From: Methanobacteriota archaeon
GTDB taxonomy: Archaea > Thermoplasmatota > Poseidoniia > Poseidoniales > Poseidoniaceae
NCBI GenBank assembly: GCA_018667575.1
Contig: JABIUA010000154.1
Span: 1-37,335, forward strand
Length of the DNA stretch: 37,335 bases
Direction: 5' to 3'
Positions 14,869 through 21,520 of this stretch are shown here, piece by piece (position 1 is the stretch's first letter; each line of letters begins with the position of its first letter). Below the pieces are notes generated by a model that saw nothing but the letters and a program-made list of their open reading frames with translations, made no database searches and was not told where the DNA came from. The translations under genes and the position numbers were made by a program.

Positions 14869-15222
14869 TCAATCAAAACGAACAGGTTGAATGGTTTTCC
14901 AATTTGCTGTAGCCAACTTTTTGGCTTTACCGTCTGCGATTATTGGATGGATTTTCTTCAGTCTTCCATGCATTCCTTGAACTTGGAATTTAACTCTCAA
15001 TTCGGCCGCTCTATCTCTTTGGATGGTCTCCATTTGTTCATCATCAAGTTCGATTGTCGCCATCTGTGAACCGTTGTTAATATCTGAAATGATGAAGTTT
15101 TGTCCGCTTACTGAGAGGCTTGGTCTAAACTCCCAATCATCAGGATTATTCATCCATACTGAAATATCAAAAGAAACTGTATCTCTAATATTGACTCTGC
15201 TGATTTCAACACTATCTACCAT
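14869..15222 (-). CDS. Small protein of unknown function
   Basis: About 117 residues, mostly beta (VDSVEISRVNIRDTVSFDISVW, FRPSLSVSGQNFIISDINNGSQ) with one acidic helix (ELDDEQMETIQRDRAAELRVKF) and a basic C-terminus. I chose the ATG at 15222 because GGGAGGT lies 9 nt before it; the track start is a TTG at 15240. No signal peptide or catalytic motif is seen. Family not recognised. Confidence 0.55.
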   Translation of the reverse strand: MVDSVEISRVNIRDTVSFDISVWMNNPDDWEFRPSLSVSGQNFIISDINNGSQMATIELDDEQMETIQRDRAAELRVKFQVQGMHGRLKKIHPIIADGKAKKLATANWKTIQPVRFD

Positions 15223-15276
15223 GGCTCTCATACCTCCCAAATGGTCCGGCTAAATTACTTCTTGCATTAGTGCTGG

Positions 15277-16455
15277 TCAACCAAAAGTTATCTCGGTTAG
15301 CACAGGGCTCATCACAATAACTGTCACTTCTAAATCCCAATTATTACCAGGGTCTGGGTCTATCATTCCCTCGATAAGAGGATCTGGGTCGGCTTGTTGT
15401 GCAAATACAGTCCATGTCCAAACTCCTTGGCCTGTTCTTGCACCGGCTTGACCAACTAATTGATTAAGCAAATCTTCTGCAGAATCTGCACTGTAAATTC
15501 CATCCTTTCCTTCAGGATTAACGCCATTTCTGTCCATTGTAGCTTTAGCAGTTTCATTTGCAGTTATGTTTCCGCCTTCTGTTTGAACGGTTTTCTCGTA
15601 CTTATCATTCTCGATAAGTAAAGAGAGTGTGAAATTATCTTGAGGTCCTAACTCCTGTTCAAGTTGTAGCGTTGCGGTATACTCCATAATTCGGCCTCTA
15701 TCCCCAGGAGAAATACTCTCTTCCCATTGACTACCTTGTTCTAAGTATTCATCCCAAGTGAAAGTTAACTCTTCAGTAACCCATTTGACTTCAAAACTTC
15801 TTGTAATTACTTCGATGGTGAAGGATTCGGTTACCATTGCTTCTGTACCATCAGAAATAATCAAACTACCCATTATTTTGCCTGAGGAATTTGTTGGAAG
15901 TAAGACTGTAGGAGTTGTTGCATCGATATCGTTTCTTTGCTTACCGTCTGAATCTGAATCTGTAGACCAGTCGAGGTCCCAAGAAAATGTCAAGTCTTTA
16001 CCTTCGGGGTCAAAACTATTTGATGCATCAAGGAATGCAGAGTCTCCTGACTTAACTTGTTCCGGCACTGTTAGATTTAGAACGGGTGCTCCATTGACGA
16101 CTATTGTTGCTGAAATTTCATCTTCTCCACCTTGGCTGTTGATTACCGTTAAGGTAACAGTGTATACTCCAAATGTATCATAGGTATGGGAGGTGAATCC
16201 GACAACAGTTTCTGCTTTCTGCCCATTACCAAAGTTCCATTCGAATCCTGTCACTACCCCTTCAACTGCTTCAGAATCTCTAGCATCAAAGGTTACGGTT
16301 TCTCCTTCTTGAATGGAAAGCGGATATGCTTGAAGCGAAGCCCTCGGGTCGACGGTTGAGTCAATTCCGATACAACCAGAGACAAATACTGACATTAGCA
16401 TCAGCATAGCAAGAGAGAAAGACTTGGTCTTAGCAACAAATTGCATCTTCCTCAT
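15277..16455 (-). CDS. Secreted lipoprotein with PKD domains
   Basis: The N-terminus is a lipoprotein signal: basic residues, hydrophobic FSLAMLMLMSVF, then lipobox VSGC. Two PKD-type beta-sandwich domains follow, at about 45-125 (EGETVTFDARDSEAVEG, GFEWNFGNGQKAETV, HTYDTFGVYTVTLTV) and 130-225 (DASNSFDPEGKDLTFSWDLDW). The remaining 170 residues have no recognised domain. Such proteins sit on the cell surface and usually bind other surface proteins or polysaccharides. The track start (16476) is a GTG; the ATG at 16455 (MRKMQFVAK) gives a normal-length signal. A GGTGAT motif precedes it. Confidence 0.82.
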   Translation of the reverse strand: MRKMQFVAKTKSFSLAMLMLMSVFVSGCIGIDSTVDPRASLQAYPLSIQEGETVTFDARDSEAVEGVVTGFEWNFGNGQKAETVVGFTSHTYDTFGVYTVTLTVINSQGGEDEISATIVVNGAPVLNLTVPEQVKSGDSAFLDASNSFDPEGKDLTFSWDLDWSTDSDSDGKQRNDIDATTPTVLLPTNSSGKIMGSLIISDGTEAMVTESFTIEVITRSFEVKWVTEELTFTWDEYLEQGSQWEESISPGDRGRIMEYTATLQLEQELGPQDNFTLSLLIENDKYEKTVQTEGGNITANETAKATMDRNGVNPEGKDGIYSADSAEDLLNQLVGQAGARTGQGVWTWTVFAQQADPDPLIEGMIDPDPGNNWDLEVTVIVMSPVLTEITFG

Positions 16456-16527
16456 AATCACCATGAAATACTTCACCCTTGTAATAGTATGTATATCTGG
16501 AGTGAAAATCGTTTCATTATAATGAGG

Positions 16528-16905
16528 TTAATTTTTATCCGAATCGAATGAAACTTCTCCGGGGATATCGCCTATAATTTCTGCTCCTTCTAGGTATTCT
16601 TCTATACCCTCAACTGAATCATGAACTACAATATTTTTAATCGAATTATCTTCTAAATCTGAACTATCAAGTTCGCTAAAATCAACATCGCCTGCGTCAT
16701 ATTCTGACACGATAATGGATTCCTCTAGTTGGACTTCTTCTTCCTCAAGCATCAATATGTCCATTGCATCAGCAGAAATCTTCTGCCTATTTCCGACATA
16801 GTTAGATGCATATTCATCTTGACTAATATCCTGTTCAGATTCTTCATTCTCCACTTTCGGAGAGCTCATAATGAATAATTTCTTGATTCGACCGAATAGT
16901 CCCAT
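16528..16905 (-). CDS. Small acidic protein of unknown function
   Basis: A 125-residue protein with strong Asp/Glu bias (MLEEEEVQLEESI, DVDFSELDSSDLEDNS). The N-terminus MGLFGRIKKLFIM could form an amphipathic basic helix able to touch membrane or nucleic acid. It is divergent from the exonuclease gene, and the longest version of that gene would overlap it. No family recognised; it may be disordered. Confidence 0.6.
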   Translation of the reverse strand: MGLFGRIKKLFIMSSPKVENEESEQDISQDEYASNYVGNRQKISADAMDILMLEEEEVQLEESIIVSEYDAGDVDFSELDSSDLEDNSIKNIVVHDSVEGIEEYLEGAEIIGDIPGEVSFDSDKN

Positions 16906-16930
16906 GGATTATCCTAGGGTAAAACTTGAT

Positions 16931-16940
16931 TTTAATATTA
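16931..16940. promoter_or_regulatory. Candidate shared TATA element between acidic protein and exonuclease
   Basis: TTTAATATTA lies about 30 nt before the acidic protein ATG at 16905 on the reverse strand and about 55 nt before the exonuclease ATG at 16991 on the forward strand. Its position inside the longest exonuclease ORF is one reason to prefer the later start. Confidence 0.3.
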
Positions 16941-16990
16941 GTGTAATTTGGAATAGAGATGTTCAAGGAGTGGGAACTATTGCTCAAGAT

Positions 16991-17806
16991 ATGGCTCAGA
17001 ACTTCCTCGAGGGTGAACGGGTCTTGGCTTTGGATTTAGAGACTACAGGAATTTCAACAAATAATGATAGAATTGTGCAAATTGCTTTAATTGGTTCTTC
17101 TAAAGATGGTAGTGAAATTTCCTATGAGAATCTAGTTAATCCCCGACGCTCAATACCGATACAAGCAAGTAACGTTCACGGGATTTATGATAATGATGTC
17201 AGAAATTTAGGTGACTTTTCGAAATTCGCCGAGGAAGTTTTTGAACAAATAGAAGGCGCTGTTATCATAGGTCATAATGTAAGGCAGTTTGATTTGCCAC
17301 TACTAAATAATGAGTTTAGGAGGTTAGGACGATTACCTCCGACTCCAAAAGCAGTATTAGATACCTTAGAGGTTGTTAGGCGAATAAAATTACCAAGGCC
17401 TCATAATTTAGGCGCATTGTGTAAAAAACATGGTATTTCTCTAGAAAATGCCCATACTGCGGCTGCTGATGCAGCAGCATCCTTGTTATTATTCTGGAGA
17501 CTCACTATCGACCATTCGCCTTACTTTAGAAAATCATTGGAAGAATTAGAAAGATGGCTTGTACATGGTGATTCTAGAAAAGATGATTCAAACCTTGGGA
17601 GAAGTCTCGAAGATTTAGATATGCTAGACTCGATAGGAAAAATAAGAATTGATGAGGGTCATTATGTTCTTGCTTTTGGAAGACACAAGGGGCGTCATGT
17701 TTCAGAAATTCAAAAAATAGACCCGAAATATATTTCTTGGCTCCTTTCTCCTAAAGGAATTGAAGATGAAGAAGCTCGTAAAACGCTTCGAAATTCTCTT
17801 GACTGA
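16991..17806 (+). CDS. DEDDh 3'-5' exonuclease (DnaQ-like) with ExoX-like C-terminal domain
   Basis: Exonuclease motifs from the preferred start are: Exo I LALDLETTG (Asp15, Glu17), Exo II IIGHNVRQFDLPLL (Asp101), Exo III NAHTAAADAAAS (His155, Asp160). This is the proofreading/RNase T type that removes 3' nucleotides using two metal ions. The C-terminal segment LAFGRHKGRHVSEIQKIDPKYISWLL matches the small FGKxKGxxhxxhxxxYLxWh domain found at the end of ExoX-type nucleases. The track start (16871) adds 40 residues that overlap the divergent gene and a TATA-like element, so I chose the ATG at 16991; a GTG at 16970 is also possible. It converges without a gap on the RecB/Cas4-like nuclease. Confidence 0.85.
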   Translation: MAQNFLEGERVLALDLETTGISTNNDRIVQIALIGSSKDGSEISYENLVNPRRSIPIQASNVHGIYDNDVRNLGDFSKFAEEVFEQIEGAVIIGHNVRQFDLPLLNNEFRRLGRLPPTPKAVLDTLEVVRRIKLPRPHNLGALCKKHGISLENAHTAAADAAASLLLFWRLTIDHSPYFRKSLEELERWLVHGDSRKDDSNLGRSLEDLDMLDSIGKIRIDEGHYVLAFGRHKGRHVSEIQKIDPKYISWLLSPKGIEDEEARKTLRNSLD

Positions 17807-18988
17807 TCAATTTTCACGAATGTATTCTTCATCATCTAAAATAGGTTTCCAAGGCAGAACATCGCACCAATGACCGATACGCCATGTACTTTGAGCAGTC
17901 ATTATTGAACCAAGAAATATTGGACCTTGGTGTTGTGATGAAAGTACCTCTTGTAGAGCATCTTTACCACGATCATCAAACTTGGCAGATTTCTTAATTC
18001 CTGTTGGTATTGCCCTTGTTCCTCCATCCGATGGTTCGCATAATTCGATTACAGCTGAACCGCTATTCGGTTCAAATTCGTGTAATAATACAACTGCATC
18101 TGAAAAATCATCTTTGTGAAGAGTACCGTTCTCATGTCTCCAATTCCACCAATGCGGGCACCATGCCTTCCAATCACAGAATCCACCGCAAGAGTCTGGA
18201 CCTGGAGTTGGAGTCATTGGAATTGTAGTGGGTTGGGTCTCTTGCCAAGCCGCATATGCCTGTTCGAGTACATTCTCTCCAATGGCAGCCCATTTAGATG
18301 AGTTTTGTGTGTACCAGCCTTCAGTTCTAACCGGCGGAGCATTAGGGTTATTATCGAGTAAAATATCTCGGTATAACCTCAACTGTCGATTTACTTCTGT
18401 TTTCAATTTCTTCTCTGGAGTTCTGCCTGTTTTCAAATCAGCAACCAGCCATCCAGTCATTTCACCTGCTTCATTTACGTCTGCCAATAATAAATCGAGA
18501 CGACCCATTAAACGACCGTCTTTGGTCTTCAATTCACCTTCTACTGCAATTGCATGCTTCTGGATTTTCCTCCAAAGAGCGCCGGTAATTCTCTTATGTT
18601 CAAGACCTTGAATACCTACGTGGTCTAGTAACATAATTACTCCTCCACGTTGTTGCTTAATGGCTTCCTTCCACTTTTCCTCTTTCCACTTAGGCCTTCT
18701 AGGCGTATTCATGAATACTCCTTTTTCTTCTTCCCAGCGTAGTTTTAGAATTCGTTCTGCTTCTTGGGGAAGCCACCCATCCTCTTGATTGCCTATGTGT
18801 GAATAATCTGTTAACAGTAAATCTTCGATAGATGCGTGGACTGCAGTTCCTAGAGACGCAGCCATTCCGGCCTTTCGAGGTAATCTTTGTCTACTCAACC
18901 AGTACATACGCGGGCAAGTTTCGTAGCGATTCCAGGCTGAAGGGGAAAGCATGTGTTCTCTAATCACAGGGGTGGTCTCTTCGGCCAT
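17807..18988 (-). CDS. RecB/Cas4-like PD-(D/E)xK nuclease with Fe-S cluster cysteines
   Basis: The family motif set is complete: the N-terminal LSPSAWNRYETCPRMYWL with Cys25, GTAVHASIE (motif I His51), RLDLL (Asp165), VADLKTGR (Asp184 and Lys186), the QLRLY motif (Gln202, Tyr206), and three C-terminal cysteines in CGGFCDWKAWCPHW (267, 271, 277). Together with Cys25 these form the four-Cys [4Fe-4S] site of Cas4 and AddB/RecB-type nucleases, which cut single-stranded ends during repair or CRISPR adaptation. No CRISPR array or other cas gene is present, so repair is more likely. An extra C-terminal region of about 110 residues has no recognised domain. Its start ATG is preceded by about 90 nt of noncoding sequence. 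Confidence 0.85.
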   Translation of the reverse strand: MAEETTPVIREHMLSPSAWNRYETCPRMYWLSRQRLPRKAGMAASLGTAVHASIEDLLLTDYSHIGNQEDGWLPQEAERILKLRWEEEKGVFMNTPRRPKWKEEKWKEAIKQQRGGVIMLLDHVGIQGLEHKRITGALWRKIQKHAIAVEGELKTKDGRLMGRLDLLLADVNEAGEMTGWLVADLKTGRTPEKKLKTEVNRQLRLYRDILLDNNPNAPPVRTEGWYTQNSSKWAAIGENVLEQAYAAWQETQPTTIPMTPTPGPDSCGGFCDWKAWCPHWWNWRHENGTLHKDDFSDAVVLLHEFEPNSGSAVIELCEPSDGGTRAIPTGIKKSAKFDDRGKDALQEVLSSQHQGPIFLGSIMTAQSTWRIGHWCDVLPWKPILDDEEYIREN

Positions 18989-19076
18989 GTTGTATCGTTT
19001 TGTTTAACCATCATCAAACCACCGCAATGAGCAAACTGACGAAAGTCTTGATACACCATGAGGAAGTAGAGACTTC

Positions 19077-19880
19077 ATGCAAGGTCCTAGTGTCCGTATT
19101 AATGCCGAAGTTCCGACCGATAATGCTCTAGTTGTCACATGCTTTCCAAGTGTTGGAATGGTCTCCAGTGTTGTTGCACATTTTCTAATTGACCACCTAC
19201 AGTTAGAATTCATTGGCGGAGTTGTTGACCCAAGGCTACCTGCTCTGACCTTAGTTCAAGATGGAGTACCTTTACCACCAATTCGGGCTTATGCTGGAAA
19301 GCCTCAATGCACTATTGATGGCTGCGATCAAGTAATCCTACTGATGAGTGAATTAGTGGTGCCTGAAGCGCTGGCACATGATATTGTTTGGGCTATGTTT
19401 GAATGGTCCAAAGAACAGAAAATTGTTGCTGGAGTAGTCATCGATGCTTTTGCAAAAAGTGGGATGAAAGCCAATCTTAATGGCGCTGAACCTGTGATTG
19501 AATACGAAGATACAGAGGGTATCGACATTGTCGGAATCGGTGCAAATGAAAAGAGTCGCAAAATGCTTGAAGATATGAAAATTCCATTACTACAACAGGG
19601 AGTCATCAAGGGAATCAATGCCTCTATACTTGGTGAGGCAAGAAGACGTGGTCTTGACTTGATGTCAATAATGGTTGAAGCAGACCCAAGATTCCCTGAT
19701 GCAAGAGCTGCTGCTACATTGATAGAGAATTTGAATAACCTATTGCCGTCAATTAATCTTCCACATGAGCCACTTATTCAAGAGGCTGAATTCCTTGAAG
19801 CCCAATTACAATCAATGATGGAAGGAGCAAATATAGAGACTCCGGAAGGTGGCACTTCAAACTCAATGCTATACGGTTGA
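19077..19880 (+). CDS. PAC2-family protein, copy 2
   Basis: A second PAC2 protein of 267 residues. Matching segments are LVVTCFPSVGMVSSVVAHFLIDHL, RLPALTLVQDGVPLPPIRAYAG, and GVIKGINASILGEARRRGLDLMSI, then the PDARAAATLIENLN tail. It shares the same order of motifs as the protein at 9795 but with low identity, and Pro-Asp-Ala-Arg-Ala-Ala is conserved in both. Archaea often carry two or more PAC2 paralogs that pair up. The C-terminus SMLYG has no clear HbYX docking motif. A GAGGAAGTAGAGA leader precedes the ATG. It is divergent from the nuclease gene and overlaps the convergent membrane protein by 12 nt. Confidence 0.85.
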   Translation: MQGPSVRINAEVPTDNALVVTCFPSVGMVSSVVAHFLIDHLQLEFIGGVVDPRLPALTLVQDGVPLPPIRAYAGKPQCTIDGCDQVILLMSELVVPEALAHDIVWAMFEWSKEQKIVAGVVIDAFAKSGMKANLNGAEPVIEYEDTEGIDIVGIGANEKSRKMLEDMKIPLLQQGVIKGINASILGEARRRGLDLMSIMVEADPRFPDARAAATLIENLNNLLPSINLPHEPLIQEAEFLEAQLQSMMEGANIETPEGGTSNSMLYG

Positions 19881-20441
19881 TTTACCCAGAATTTTCCATA
19901 GAACAGCAGTAGTAGATGCCAATCCCGAAATCAACAATATTGTACTTATTGTAATTGGCATTAAAATAATCATATCATATGGTAGGCTGAAAATATCCAG
20001 TAGCGACTCACCTCTCGTAAAAGAACCCCCTGCTGATGCTGTAAGAAGCATCAGTCCACTAGCCGCCATTCCAGAGAATGTTTGAACTAACATGGATTTC
20101 TTCTCGGCCAGAATAGTGTTCCCCATTTTCCATCTAGAAATTAGTGCTGCTGCTGCTAAACCAAACCCTGTCATCGATAAGAACATCTTGTTAACAAGAA
20201 TTGGCGTTGAAAAACCAGACCCAGGAGAAGAAGATATTCCACTAAATATTGCGAAAGGTGTTGCAATTATTCCAAAGAGTAAAGCAAAATGTGCTACATT
20301 ATCTGTGATAGAAACCATGTTCTTACTTTTTATTAATTCATATCTACATAGTGCATGTAGTAAGAAACAGAGACCTGCCATTGCAAAGGAGCCGACAACA
20401 AGTTCGGTAGTTATCACGTGAAAAGTTGCTGGAGATATCAT
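19869..20441 (-). CDS. Membrane protein with four or five segments, DUF2231-like
   Basis: The membrane segments begin FHVITTELVVGSFAMAGLCFLL, NVAHFALLFGIIATPFAIFSGI, NKMFLSMTGFGLAAAALIS, FSGMAASGLMLLTAS and MIILMPITISTILLISGLAS. The histidines in the first two segments (FHVIT and VAHFALL) are placed like those of small membrane cytochrome-like families such as DUF2231; the heme-ligand role is inferred. An exact GGAGGGGG ribosome motif precedes the ATG at 20441, which overlaps the stop of the upstream gene by 4 nt. It is the third gene of the envelope operon (24049 to 19869). Confidence 0.65.
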   Translation of the reverse strand: MISPATFHVITTELVVGSFAMAGLCFLLHALCRYELIKSKNMVSITDNVAHFALLFGIIATPFAIFSGISSSPGSGFSTPILVNKMFLSMTGFGLAAAALISRWKMGNTILAEKKSMLVQTFSGMAASGLMLLTASAGGSFTRGESLLDIFSLPYDMIILMPITISTILLISGLASTTAVLWKILGKSTV

Positions 20442-21520
20442 TGTGCCCCCTCCTCTAATTCTTCCAAATACTCATGGCCATACCATTGCCATTGTTCCAT
20501 AGTCCATCCTGGGGGTAACTGCCCACCAGGCAATGGCGGGGCTTCTGTTGGAAAGTTTTCCTGTACAACTTGGTCTGTTTGTTCCCATTGTTTCTCTGTT
20601 TTTTCGCCTTTTGATAACTTAAGTTGAACTGATAAAGCCAGTCCAAAAACAAAAATAAATAGTGCAAATGATTGAATATAAACTGCTGTTTGATCTACTT
20701 CAAACGGAGGCTCTTGTGCCACCAAATTGAACCAAGGAGTGGTTTGTGAAGGCCCCTCGCCCTCAAGAATTGCCCTCCATTGAATAATAGATGGTTGATT
20801 TGAGGCTGGGGCAATAAATTCCCACATATTATCGCCTAATGAATTGGCGGTTGCTGTGGTACTTGAACTACCCTCTACCTTCCATTCTATTTCTACACTA
20901 GTGACATCTTCCGTCGCAATGCTGACAAATGTTTCTTCACCAAGTGGACGGGTAGTTTGAGGCGTAAAGTCGGGCGATAATCTAGCGAGGTTGTCAGGGA
21001 TTGGAAGTACTTCCACTTGCAAACCTGAACTCACGCCGAAATAAGGAGTATCATCTCCACCGTGATGGATAGAAACATAGAATGTAGTAGTTGTCAAGAC
21101 TGTAGGTTTGATAGTCCAAGATGCTGAAAAGTTATCTTCACCTGACAATAATTTACCCTCAAGATAATTATTTGTTCCTCCATTCGAATCTGATAAAATC
21201 TCCCATTGCGCATCTGCTGGCGTATCGCTGTGCCCTGTTGTATCTGTCAGTAAAAAGACCCCTAAATCTCCTGAATATGTCAACTGAGAACCTGAAATGA
21301 CTGTAGAGATTGAGATCGGTTGGCCGAGATAAGGCGAGCCTTCTATTTGTACTGAAATAAACGCTGAAGAGGTTTGATTCAAAGATGAATCGCCGTGGCA
21401 AGCTCCGCCACATTGCATATCAAAAACACCGTCGCCAACTCCCCCAGGATTAGCTTGTGTAAAACTACTAATCGACAGCAAGATTACTACGACGAATAAA
21501 ATTCGCACACGTCTAAACAT
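20438..21520 (-). CDS. Surface protein with heme-like CxxxCH motif and membrane anchor
   Basis: A signal peptide (RVRILFVVVILLSISSFTQA) is followed by a motif region VFDMQCGGACHGDS with Cys37, Cys41 and His42, then beta-rich domains (LGQPISISTVISG, FYVSIHHGGDDTPYF, TSVEIEWKVEG). A membrane segment (AVYIQSFALFIFVFGLALSV) precedes a cytoplasmic tail with the odd motif LPPGWTMEQWQWYGHEYLEE. CxxxCH differs from the standard CxxCH heme c motif by one residue, so heme attachment is uncertain; metal binding is the alternative. The ATG follows a GGAGGG motif and directly abuts the upstream stop. It lies between the anchor V-like protein and the membrane protein in one operon. Confidence 0.7.
   Translation of the reverse strand: MFRRVRILFVVVILLSISSFTQANPGGVGDGVFDMQCGGACHGDSSLNQTSSAFISVQIEGSPYLGQPISISTVISGSQLTYSGDLGVFLLTDTTGHSDTPADAQWEILSDSNGGTNNYLEGKLLSGEDNFSASWTIKPTVLTTTTFYVSIHHGGDDTPYFGVSSGLQVEVLPIPDNLARLSPDFTPQTTRPLGEETFVSIATEDVTSVEIEWKVEGSSSTTATANSLGDNMWEFIAPASNQPSIIQWRAILEGEGPSQTTPWFNLVAQEPPFEVDQTAVYIQSFALFIFVFGLALSVQLKLSKGEKTEKQWEQTDQVVQENFPTEAPPLPGGQLPPGWTMEQWQWYGHEYLEELEEGAQ

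Noticed and set aside
17807-18988. Possible CRISPR-associated locus because of the Cas4-like nuclease
   Set aside because: No direct-repeat array, Cas1, Cas2 or effector gene exists in the window, so the nuclease is treated as a stand-alone RecB/Cas4-family protein.
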